DNA of 64,000 nucleotides from Acanthaster planci (Eukaryota; Echinodermata; Asteroidea; Valvatida; Acanthasteridae), in the NCBI RefSeq assembly GCF_001949145.1, contig NW_019091570.1, forward strand, positions 305,777 to 369,776, given 5' to 3'. The notes below the pieces were generated by a model, which saw nothing but the letters and a program-made list of their open reading frames with translations, did no database searches and was not told the DNA's origin. A program made the translations under genes and the position numbers. Positions within the stretch are counted from its first letter, which is position 1. Each line of letters begins with the position of its first letter. Shown in pieces: positions 56,543 through 64,000 of this stretch.

Positions 56543-56866
56543 TTGTATGTGGTGCCCTCAGATATGTTACACATCAGTACATTTGAAGGCTACAACAATA
56601 ATTTACAAATCGCCACCAAAGGCATGCAGACTGGTTATGTACCGAGTTTAAATTCTGGTGGATTGTCAGTTAACAATTTTGATAATGAAGTGGAAGAAAA
56701 AGAACCAACAATTTTACCAGAAACAAATGTGAAGCCAACTCCCAAGCCAACGATCTTACCAGAAAAGAAACCGTTAGACATCCACAACGAAGAAAAACTG
56801 TCTTTAATTGTAGGAGCCATTGCCGTGGGTGGTCTCGGTTTTATGTTGTATAAAGTATTAACTTAA
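56543..56866 (+). CDS. small C-terminal membrane-anchored protein
   Basis: 107 codons. The N-terminus is soluble (MLHISTFEGYNNNLQIATKG); the middle is Pro/Thr-rich with ILPE repeats (EPTILPETNVKPTPKPTILP); the C-terminal membrane helix is LSLIVGAIAVGGLGFMLYKVL. It could be an anchored minor virion protein by layout. Unknown family. It ends convergent with the gene at 57002. Confidence 0.55.
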   Translation: MYVVPSDMLHISTFEGYNNNLQIATKGMQTGYVPSLNSGGLSVNNFDNEVEEKEPTILPETNVKPTPKPTILPEKKPLDIHNEEKLSLIVGAIAVGGLGFMLYKVLT

Positions 56867-56903
56867 GTTGTATGAAGTATTAACTTAGAAAAATAAAAAG
56901 CAT

Positions 56904-56935
56904 AAAAAACCCTCCCAAATTTGAGAAGGGTTTTT
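56904..56935. terminator. palindrome between convergent genes
   Basis: AAAAAACCCTCCCAAA opposite TTTGAGAAGGGTTTTTT, an imperfect dyad directly after the 56543-56866 gene and before the 3' end of the 57002 gene, next to an AATAAA at 56891. It looks like a shared transcript-end signal for both strands. Confidence 0.6.
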
Positions 56936-57001
56936 AATTTTTTTGCCCTACTTCGCCTACTTACATCCTCTGTACATAAGTCAAAATCAAAACACCCATG
57001 C

Positions 57002-57286
57002 CTACAAACAAAGTGCATGCTCCGCAACCCAAGCGACCGCTTTACTCCCCATGCTAAAAATCCAACTCAAAATGATTCCGGGCAAAGTCCCCAGCGCTTT
57101 CAAATCGAGTTTCTTCAACACGTTTGCCAAGTTCCACAGTTGCCGTTTAACCCAATCGGTTATGCCTCCTTTACCTGGTGATTTTTGTTCAGGTGTCAGG
57201 GCCGGTTTTGGCGTGGGTTCTGGTGTAATATTAGACGTGCCGGCAGCTCTGACAGCAGCTACGACACCACTTACGATGGTACTCAC
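57002..57286 (-). CDS. small element protein with amphipathic/hydrophobic C-terminus
   Basis: 94 codons. N-terminal Ala/Val-rich hydrophobic stretch (TIVSGVVAAVRAA), a Pro/Thr-rich linker, WVKRQLWNLANVLKKL, then a hydrophobic segment (TLPGIILSWIFSMGSKAVAW). Two membrane-active helices joined by a linker resemble the layout of virus membrane-lytic minor capsid proteins (adenovirus protein VI type), but this is layout only. Confidence 0.45.
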   Translation of the reverse strand: MSTIVSGVVAAVRAAGTSNITPEPTPKPALTPEQKSPGKGGITDWVKRQLWNLANVLKKLDLKALGTLPGIILSWIFSMGSKAVAWVAEHALCL

Positions 57287-57299
57287 AGCCTAACTAAAA

Positions 57300-57835
57300 G
57301 CTGTTGAAATACTTACGATCGTTACACCCTGCTCTCTAAAAACGTTTGTATTTTCTCGTGTAAAGTTGTGTCGTAATTCATGACCTTTTCAATCGTTTCC
57401 TTAATGCAATTGATTTGGCTCCTCAATTGACCAGTGTTCCTATCAATGACTTCTAACCTGCTTGTCTTTCGACTTGTAGGTTGTCTAACTGTTGCCGAAT
57501 TTCTGCACGTTCTCCTTCAGATGTCGCTTCTTCTAACTCGGCTTCAACCTGCCGAATCTTTTTGTCCAACTGATCTAACTTACCTTGATTTAAGTCAGTT
57601 CTCCTTTGACCATCTGTAACGACTTGTCTAAAGTGACTAGTTCCCTGTAATTTGATCCTTCGGTTTGAATGTCTACATCTCATGTGATTTCTTCTACGAT
57701 GTCGCTGGCTCGATCTGATGCTTCTGGGAGGTCTTTGATCTTGAGGTTTTCGGGGTGAAGTTGTGCAAGTTTACGAGCAACTTCTTGTGCCTGCTGTTTT
57801 GTTTTGCCAGAAACACAGTCACGTAAGCCTAGGGA
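57300..57835 (-). pseudogene. coiled-coil protein remnant
   Basis: 57453-57683 reads as a continuous coiled coil (KLDQLDKKIRQVEAELEEAT, EGERAEIRQQLDNLQVERQ). Upstream at 57690-57830 another frame gives CVSGKTKQQAQEVARKLAQL. At least two frame breaks. It may continue to 57300. Structural protein by composition; unidentified. Confidence 0.5.
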
Positions 57836-57993
57836 CACGCCTTACAAAATCGATGTTTGTTTTTTTGCTTTATAGTATTTAGGCTAAGAAATACACTACT
57901 ATTTTTTTTCTCGGGTTAAGATAACTGTTTTGCCCTCGAACTTTACGCACAGGCGGTCTTTGCTATCTTAATTAAACACGTTTGGATCTCTAA
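57836..57993. other. intergenic part of copy B, no feature
   Basis: AT-rich, no supported gene. Confidence 0.4.
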
Positions 57994-58335
57994 TTAACGC
58001 TTCGTACCCAGTTTCTCTTTTAACCGTGTCATAAAATCATTCATTTTAGCTGTAGTTGATGCTATTCTACAGCTTGTCAAAGTTGTTTTTTGCCTCGATA
58101 CAAAGGTCGTATCAAGTTCTAATATGGGCCTGGGGGCTAGCGACAATTTTGGTTCAACCGGGGCTTGGGTCAATTTTGGTTTAAACGTGCCGCGAGTGAA
58201 TGAAGTCGTTGCTTCTTGTGTTGTATCAAAGGTATCATCCCATGTAATGTCTTCTTTATCAGCTTCTTCTTGCAGGTCTTCTAGGGGTATATCATTTGGT
58301 TCAAAATCGACTGGTTCAAATCCTCCTTCTGCCAT
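57994..58335 (-). CDS. acidic-to-basic small element protein
   Basis: 113 codons starting MAEGGFEPVDFEPNDIPLED. The N-terminal 45 residues are acidic, a Pro-rich middle follows (KPKLTQAPVEPKLSLAPRP), and the C-terminus is basic and helical (MNDFMTRLKEKLGTKR). Intact. I recall similar MAE.GFEPVDFE starts in other invertebrate Polinton-like elements, without being able to check. Function unknown. Confidence 0.5.
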   Translation of the reverse strand: MAEGGFEPVDFEPNDIPLEDLQEEADKEDITWDDTFDTTQEATTSFTRGTFKPKLTQAPVEPKLSLAPRPILELDTTFVSRQKTTLTSCRIASTTAKMNDFMTRLKEKLGTKR

Positions 58336-58385
58336 TTTACTTTTTTAACTTTTACTTAACTTTAGAATAAACAATTTAAACTTAC

Positions 58386-58624
58386 TTTAACTACTGGGCA
58401 AACTTGCAGGTAATACACCTTGCGCCACGAGCCAACCATGGGTAGTTAACGCACCACTAGCGAGCGCGGTCATCTTCGATACTCAACCGATCCAATTCTG
58501 GTGGTATAATTTTTAACAGCCTTTTACCTAGCATGGCGTATCCCATGGAAATTGCAGAAACTACGGCACCATGGTAGATCGTATTAGCAATCCCGTTTAC
58601 ATCAATTGATTTTGTGTTACTCAT
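58386..58624 (-). pseudogene. small TM protein (MSN..ID..IA family)
   Basis: ATG at 58622-58624 reads MSNTKSIDVNGIANTIYHGA, then a membrane stretch AVVSAISMGYAMLGKRLLKI, then PPELDRLSIEDDRA and a stop. The following frame-shifted part resembles a helical tail. Read-through would continue to 58386. Unknown function. Confidence 0.45.
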
Positions 58625-58675
58625 TTTTATTATATAGTATTTTTAAATTTAACTTTTAAACTTAACTTACTCCAT

Positions 58676-59067
58676 CTCCAAAATTTCTTTGTCACTCGCT
58701 TTAGGTGCTGTCTTTGGTTCTGGTTCTGGATCTTTTGTCTGGGTAACTTTTGTTTGAATCGGCTCTTTTAGTTCACCGAGTTTCCTTTTCAAATACAAAA
58801 ATAGCGTGATTCCCCCGATGGCTAACCCGCCCAGGATCAGGTATCGGTTGTCTTTAAAGAAGATTTTACTTTCACTCGTTCACGCGGTTCACTCGCTTTG
58901 CCTATTTTCATTTTAGCTAGGTGCTGCTTCATTTTTTTGTCATGCTCGGCCAAGTGTTTACCGTGCTCAACACGTTTTGGGTTCTTGGTCTTAGTTACCG
59001 TCTGTATCTGCGTTTTGGCTGGAGTCTTTGCTGGACTGCTCGCCATTGGTTCCTGTTCTGTTACCAT
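58676..59067 (-). pseudogene. small single-TM protein, copy B (frameshifted)
   Basis: The N-terminal half 58837-59067 reads MVTEQEPMASSPAKTPAKTQ, then a basic IQTVTKTKNPKRVEHGKHLA stretch. A shift near 58860 leads into DNRYLILGGLAIGGITLFLYLKRK (membrane helix) and a Pro/Lys/Glu-rich tail ending ILEME. Homologue of 42815-43195 in copy A. The 5' end overlaps the MDDIK gene by up to 77 nt. Confidence 0.6.
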
Positions 59068-59557
59068 CTTCTTTTAATATAAGAGAACTTTTGTTGAACT
59101 CCAAATGCTTAGTTGTAATTAACGTGGCTGCCAGTGATGATAGGTACACGGCGTATTTATAACATAACTCGCTTAAAAAATGACCCATGGTTTGGCTAAT
59201 GATCAGGTCGTCGTTTAGGTCCTTAGTGAGCGCTTCTTCAGATTTCAAATTGATTTTGAAGCCCAAAAGTTCTACCGGGGTAGCTATTCCTAACAAACTC
59301 GCGTATAAGCTTAAAATCGAGTGACTTAAGGTTTTAATGATCTCTTTGCCAAATTTAACCTCATACAATTGAAACAATTTATCTTGTTCCGTCGAGGTAA
59401 GTGACTCGATGTCTTTCACGGTGAATTCTTTTCCCAGGTACTTCTTTGATTCACCCAAGGCCACTACTGAACAGAGGCAGTCTTTAACGTTGGGTTTTAG
59501 TTCTGTGGATTTGTTTTCACTTTTTGTGTCATTGAGGATGTTTTTAATGTCGTCCAT
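58991..59557 (-). CDS. conserved Polinton small protein (MDDIK family), copy B
   Basis: 188 codons, intact, starting MDDIKNILNDTKSENKSTEL. The conserved core (residues about 40-145) holds KYLGKEFTVKDIE, LFQLYEVKFGKEIIKTL, LLGIATPVELLGFKINL and EEALTKDLNDDLIISQTMGH. The C-terminal 30 residues are Ser/Asn/Gln-rich. Copy A (43195-43672) matches closely through the core. All-helical by appearance; function unknown, and I assign none. Confidence 0.7.
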   Translation of the reverse strand: MDDIKNILNDTKSENKSTELKPNVKDCLCSVVALGESKKYLGKEFTVKDIESLTSTEQDKLFQLYEVKFGKEIIKTLSHSILSLYASLLGIATPVELLGFKINLKSEEALTKDLNDDLIISQTMGHFLSELCYKYAVYLSSLAATLITTKHLEFNKSSLILKEDGNRTGTNGEQSSKDSSQNADTDGN

Positions 59558-59679
59558 TTTAATTTATATGTTTTAAATTTGTTGAACGTTTGTTTAAAGT
59601 ATAAATATTCAAACGAGTAATAAGTCAAGTGAGCTGCAATAACTAGCTCGATAACTACCCGGATCAATTGTAACATCAC
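59497..59679 (-). CDS. small membrane protein, copy B
   Basis: 60 codons: hydrophobic helix (LIRVVIELVIAAHLTYYSF), then EYLYFKQTFNKFKTYKLKW. Homologue of 43612-43800, intact in both. It overlaps the MDDIK gene by 61 nt out of frame, the same overlap as in copy A. Confidence 0.6.
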   Translation of the reverse strand: MMLQLIRVVIELVIAAHLTYYSFEYLYFKQTFNKFKTYKLKWTTLKTSSMTQKVKTNPQN

Positions 59680-59688
59680 TGTTCTTTA

Positions 59689-59717
59689 CTTAAAACAAAT
59701 AAAAAATTTGTTTTAAG
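59689..59717. promoter_or_regulatory. perfect 12-bp hairpin, copy B
   Basis: CTTAAAACAAAT at 59689-59700 and its exact complement at 59706-59717, loop AAAAA. It lies 10 bp upstream of the small membrane gene start and downstream of the HNH-like gene, the same site as the 15-bp hairpin in copy A, though the stem sequences are unrelated. Confidence 0.7.
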
Positions 59718-59770
59718 ACCAACTATAACAAAGGATAAGTAGTTCAAGTTGCTTCAGCAGTTAACTGCAA

Positions 59771-60281
59771 AGCGAGTCTTACTTGACCTACAAATCAGGC
59801 AGCAGAGTACGCAGTTGGACTTAATGTGACCAATTTTGTTGTCTAATCACTCTATAGTACCAAGGTCAGATTTATGCTCTGTGTACTGGAGCTTTTGTCT
59901 ACAGTCGTCATAATAGCAGTGTTCATAGTCCTCGATTAAACCACGGCAGAAATCGGTATCAATGAAGCGATCGCGTTTAAATTGGCTACACATTTTATCA
60001 CTTTGATGGCAGCTGTAAAGCCATTCACCAGTAGCGGCTTCTACAGAATCGTTACAAATTCTACACGTGCTTCTTTGTCTGTTATGTTTACAGATTCCCA
60101 CGCCACCACACTCTTTGCACATATGCTTCTGTCTCCTGTGGGGGCAATGGTTCTTGAGTATATACTCCATCTTCTTAGCAATACATTGGTTGCAAAAAGT
60201 GTTAACTTTACCACTTGATCTGACTCTAAAATTAGAAAGGTCTTTCTCTGCCTTACATACCTTACAAATTTTGTTTGCCAT
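59771..60281 (-). pseudogene. HNH-like zinc protein, copy B
   Basis: Starts MANKICKVCKAEKDLSNF with a CxxC pair and then a second (CNQC), a start typical of HNH-related zinc proteins. Then CPHRRQKHMCKECGGVG and ICKHNRQRSTCRIC, i.e. Cys/His-rich 18-residue-type units (about two, versus four in copy A). The C-terminal part has CYYDDCRQKLQYTEHKSDLG. A single TGA near 59850 cuts it, and the frame continues in register to about 59775 with GHIKSNCVLCCLIC. Possible nuclease or DNA-binding role; the catalytic His-Asn-His are not certain. Confidence 0.6.
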
Positions 60282-60329
60282 CCTTATTTGTTGTTTATAT
60301 ATATATGTGGTTAAATTTTTTTCTCATTT

Positions 60330-60960
60330 TTATTTGAGCATATGATTCACGGGTAGCTTGGTGATTAAAATCAACTTGCTATATTTAATGTCTCTCAAAT
60401 GACTTGTAATCGATTCACGTTTCTCATCGGGTACAACGTTGTTTTCATCCAAACATTGGTAAAATGAGTTCTTATCCTTGCAGTAGAACAAAGCAATCCA
60501 CGCCTTGTTCTCTCTGTAGTCTTTGAGCACCGAGTTGTATTTCTGGCTCAATAACCAACATAAATGGTTAAAGTGTCTACCGCTGAAAGCCATCTTACTC
60601 AAAGTGCATGTGCTGCTTCCTTTGGATTTTTCCTGTACTTGATAAATTGGTCAGCCGCTCAGTCGTCTATGATAAACAAGGTATGTGTACCGTCAAACAC
60701 TTTCTGGTGCAAATCGAGCGCCTCATTTAGCTCTAGCTTTTCTCTGTCCAAATCACATAAATGAACGTCATCTTCGGTGTAGATCCATAGCCGCTCTAGG
60801 TAAGTTTTGTTCTTAAGCAACGCGGGGCAAATAATTACTACTGCCTCAAATGCAAATCAATACTCGGTTTCTAAAAGATCCAAAATCCACTGTGTCTTGC
60901 CTGTTTTACCCACGATCAAAGCGCAGTGAGGTGATTTAAACAACTGGCTCCTTTGTAAAT
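60330..60960 (-). pseudogene. packaging ATPase (A32/FtsK-HerA type) remnant
   Basis: On the minus strand a P-loop-like VGKTGKTQW lies at about 60888-60913. It is two residues shorter than the usual GxxGxGKT form. The Walker B-like LFIIDD near 60680 is followed at once by a stop (TGA), and another stop follows ETEY near 60860. The C-terminal 90 residues (60330-60602) form an open frame with FSGRHFNHLCWLLSQKY, the strand and sensor region typical of Polinton/poxvirus A32-like genome-packaging ATPases. Copy A lacks it. Confidence 0.75.
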
Positions 60961-60984
60961 TAAACTAGACTTATTCAACTTCAC

Positions 60985-61870
60985 CTAATACACTAGACTC
61001 TTAAAATTTCCATCTTTCACAGTCAACTGTGAGTCCATAATTAAAAAGACGTACATTGTCAAAGGTCCCACGGTTTCAGCCTGTCTTTCCATCTATATCG
61101 ATATGTCACCGCCTCCACCGAGAGGTATACCAGATCCATGTACCGAGTTGTCATCCAAGCTCCTGAAATCGAGCCAGAGCCCATATTTGTCTTTTAAATA
61201 ATTGGCCACATCCACTCTGGTCAAGTTTAAGTCTTTGACTACCGCACGAGCCGATTCAGTATTTGAGTTACCAAAGTATTTAACTTCTATCCAATGTTGA
61301 TACTCAAAAAGTCCTTGTGAATACAGTTGATTCGGTTTGCCCTCTACCGTGACTACAGATTTAGTTATGTGCGGATTGTAAAACCTTTGAGGCTTTTTGA
61401 CCGTTGGATCTTTGAACAAAATTAACACGCCTTTTAGACTTTTAATAGTCTGGTCGATGCTGATGTTCCACAACGTGTCTGATTTTTTACTGCCTGTTTC
61501 TTCCAAAAGTGTATCCTGTCAAATAAGTAATACACGAGCCCTTTATGTTTCTGCCTCAAAGCTTGGGCCAGGGTGCGATTGGTGACGACTTCGTATTCTA
61601 AAGTTATATCCGAAATGTTGTACTCCGGGGCCGCATCTGTCGAATTAACTACTTTGCCGTGGTTGTTAAAAGTCAGTTAATACGTTAAAGGCTCTTTAAA
61701 ACCCGATGGATAGAAAGGACCATGATCCGTCAACAGAGGTGTGTCTAATGGAATTGCATATCTGTTTCCAAAAGCGTAGGCTATAGCTTTATCTTTGCCG
61801 TTGTTGGCTGAGTCTGATGCATTGCCCGCATCAATTAGATATTTTATACTTGCCTTGGTATTGAGTGAAT
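60985..61870 (-). pseudogene. probable major capsid protein remnant (C-terminal two-thirds)
   Basis: The open part 61093-61506 reads MEETGSKKSDTLWNISIDQT, then LKGVLILFKDPTVKKPQRFY, NPHITKSVVTVEGKPNQLYSQ, WLDFRSLDDNSVHGSG. A stop follows and the end continues ERQAETVGPLTMYVFLIMD. Upstream frames (61507-61870) read ISDITLEYEVVTNRTLAQAL and PLLTDHGPFYP. This order of blocks is what I remember of a capsid-like protein of invertebrate Polintons next to the ATPase. The double-jelly-roll assignment is inference. The N-terminal end is lost at a junction fused to the integrase near 61870. Confidence 0.55.
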
Positions 61871-62620
61871 CGTAAAACTTTTAAATATGCCTTAACTGTA
61901 GTAGACATCGGTTTGCGGTACAAAGAAGCAGAACTGTTGACCAGTAAAACCGCCGATCAAGCATGAGAAGCCATGAATCAAATTTATAAAAGATCGCCCT
62001 TGACTTGACCCAAGTTAATTAACGTAGACTCGGTGTCAGAATTTAAAGGCGAGTTTAAAAAGACGTTTGTTAAGAAAGGCTTATCGGTACAAGTGGGTGA
62101 ACCTGGAGTACATCGATCACCGGGAATCTTAGAACGGTTTAATCGAACTTTAGCTGAGTGTTTATCCAGCCATCAATATGTGCAAGAAATGTTAAACGTA
62201 GGCATCGTAACGTTGAATGGGTGGAACGTTTGCCTCAAGTTGTGAAATTTTTAAACGAGGAAAAAAACACGTTTAATCAACAAAGAGCCTGCAAAAGCTG
62301 TCAAATTAGACCGAGTGAAACAAACACCAGCAGCACCTGAAAGAAGCACAGCGAGCGAACTAGGTCCTGGCGTTTTAGTGCGGTACCTTTATTACCCAGG
62401 TGAGCAGGAAGGTGGTTCAGTTAAAAGGGCAACCGATCCCCTTTGGTCCATTGATGTTTATCAAGTAGAGAAGCGCACGAGTCAATTTAAATGAGTCCGG
62501 GGCAAAAAGGTAAAAGCGGGACCTACTTTGTACTATCTGTTAAACGGGCCAAATAGAAGTTTCGTCAAAGAAGACCTTCAAGTTGTACCCGAGGACACCG
62601 AATTACCGCCTGAGAAAGCT
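61871..62620 (+). pseudogene. Polinton integrase, copy B (N-terminally deleted)
   Basis: Begins at the junction with TFKYALTVVDIGLRYKEAEL, followed by stops, INVDSVSEFKGEF (second Asp), GVHRSPGILERFNRTLAECL (third residue, Glu, intact), WVERLPQVVKFLNEEKN and the C-terminal YYPGEQEGG-like block near 62390. The first Asp and the N-terminal region are missing. It keeps the Glu segment that copy A lost, and A keeps the part B lost. Confidence 0.85.
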
Positions 62621-62623
62621 TAG

Positions 62624-64000
62624 TTTTTTAGGCTTAACTGCACAAAAACTAAATTAAGGGCCTTTTCTTTATCTTTAAAATCTGAGTTATACACCCATTC
62701 GTAAATGAATGAATTGCATGTGACTTTTGGTTTGGGTTTAATGTCTTGTAACACTTGCTTGGTGCGCTCTAGGTTGGTCGCCTTAAATCTGCGAATTAAC
62801 GATTGACAGTGCCCGTAAGCTAATGTATCTATGCCATTTGGTAACATATAATGCTTAGTGTCTATTGGTGAAAGACTCAGCTTATTTGTGTGATGGTGTA
62901 TACTTGATGTTTATCTGATCTAAATAACTGCTGTTAATTGAAATGTTGCACCCGCTCAAATAGGCAGCTTTTATACGCGGCGTGTGATAAGTGTTTTTCA
63001 GTGACTACTTTAGTGATGCCTTTTGCCTTCTTTAAATTTCGATCTTCTGTTAATATCGAATATATTTTAGGCCTAATGCAGACGACTTCTGAAATAACCT
63101 TACCTCCAAATTCGTCCTTCATTTTACCAATGACTTTTTTGTTTTTGAGGTCGTAAAGTTTATGGTCGGGCGGGTAATTATCAAAGTCAAATAAGTTGCT
63201 CTTCTTACTCAAGTAGCCGTTTAAATCGTCAGTTTGAATCTGAATGAGTAAACTGTCTGTGTCCGTGTAAAGTAAATTTACTTTATCGCCAAAATTGGAT
63301 TTTAATTCATTATAGTAGAAATCGTATTAAAGGTCTTAGACAAGTCAAGTACGCTCACACCACAGTAAATGGGCTTGTTCAGCTTGGTCTTTACGCGAAA
63401 CATTTCAACAAACCAGAGATCACATTCTTTAAACGGCGTAGTCAATTTGTAATTCAGTTTAAACGTTAATTTTTTGTATTTGGTGGCATCTTGCACGTCT
63501 CTTAATAAATGACCGTTGATTCGGGATCCTACATTTTCCATCATCTTTCCAAAAACTGAATTATTCATCAATTTGAAGAAGTCTTTCTCAAAATCGGACT
63601 TAGCTAATTTGCATAACTCAGTGTTTTTATCGATGTCACTCTTCATCCAAGGCACCTGTTTAAGTGACATTACGCGTTGAACCTGTTTTAACTGGAGGCC
63701 AAGTTCCAGGTATTTTTGCAACGTGCGATAATGAACTACGTATTTATGTTTAGTGCCTAAAGTCGCCACGGATTTGTTTACAGAAGTTACTCGCTCACCT
63801 TTGCCAATTAATTTTTGTTGGTAGTCTGAAACCATTCATTTGGAACTAATAGGTTTTCAGGTGCCAGTGGGAAGTTGTTGTGTGATGAATGAATGTCTTG
63901 CGGATAGTTTAAAGTGACTTCAAACATGTATCCCCGCGAGTCATTTGGCGAAAGTTTATAAATGAAATCAGGAGTAAACTTACCCATTTCCTTTTTCCAC
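62624..64000 (-). pseudogene. Polinton DNA polymerase B, copy B (partial, runs off the window)
   Basis: Only the C-terminal part is in the window. Going inward: motif B KLMNNSVFGKMMEN near 63560; a frameshift near 63330; motif C YTDTD at 63255-63269; the KKSNLFDFDNYPPDHKLYDL and MKDEFGGKVISEVVCIRPKIYSIL segment at 62934-63212; and the C-terminal LAYGHCQSLIRRFKATN block at 62624-62847. Fewer breaks than copy A. Family B, protein-primed type, replicating the element from its ends. Confidence 0.85.

Larger units (their letters stand above)
53330..64000 (+). mobile_element. Polinton/Maverick-like element, copy B (runs off the window)
   Basis: Left terminal repeat, then plus-strand small genes (53.7-56.9 kb), minus-strand small genes (57.0-60.3 kb), the ATPase and capsid-like remnants (60.3-61.9 kb), integrase (61.9-62.6 kb, plus) and DNA polymerase B (62.6 kb to beyond 64000, minus). 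The order and strands of the shared genes equal those of copy A. The right end lies outside the window. Confidence 0.85.

Noticed and set aside
1-64000. frequent TACATGTA and ACATGTAC words
   Set aside because: Common palindromic words in many marine invertebrate genomes; no evidence of a site-specific role here.

Overview
The window is animal nuclear DNA, probably from a marine invertebrate. It shows spliced exons with GT/AG borders, long introns, tRNA-derived SINEs, LINE, DIRS and Ty3/gypsy remains, TTAA-flanked MITEs and Polinton/Maverick-type elements. I cannot name the species. Nothing in it looks prokaryotic.

Host gene. The only host gene I can support is a paraoxonase/arylesterase-family (PON) gene on the + strand. 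Five consecutive coding exons (5095-5278, 25110-25227, 31577-31783, 40114-40195, 40830-40964) join in frame with matching phases (242 codons) and carry the family's histidine and calcium-ligand motifs. The first exons lie left of the window or were not recognised, and the last exon was not found. The introns (about 19.8, 6.3, 8.3 and 0.6 kb) are filled with transposons.

Intron transposons, 1-41 kb. In order: LINE reverse transcriptase pieces (1.7-4.8 kb); a DIRS-type element with RT, RNase H and tyrosine recombinase (about 7.5-11.1 kb); a Ty3/gypsy element on the - strand (11.4-17.7 kb), split by a 181-bp TTAA MITE and by a 2.58-kb element with PIF/Harbinger-like ends; and a Ty3/gypsy element on the + strand (18.8-23.3 kb), split by a 590-bp TTAA MITE and followed by an SGNH-hydrolase-like remnant (23.6-24.1 kb). 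After that come SINEs, a 271-bp assembly gap, simple repeats and more TTAA MITE copies. The three insertions in the gypsy elements fall between in-phase codons once one target-site copy is removed, so the order of insertion can be read.

Polinton region, 41.4-64 kb. Two decayed copies of one Polinton/Maverick-like (adintovirus-like) family lie in the same orientation. Copy A (about 41.4-49.25 kb) has lost its left end and also its ATPase and capsid-like genes. Copy B (about 53.33 kb to beyond the window end) keeps the left terminal repeat, a Cys-rich protein, several unknown small genes, an HNH-like zinc protein, a packaging-ATPase remnant, a probable major-capsid remnant, integrase and part of a protein-primed-type DNA polymerase B. 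Comparing A with B shows conserved small membrane proteins, a gene overlap of exactly 61 nt in both copies, and a hairpin kept at the same place although its stem sequence differs. Every long gene carries stops or frameshifts. Between A and B lie another gypsy pol fragment, a 59-bp hairpin and two tandem-repeat arrays.
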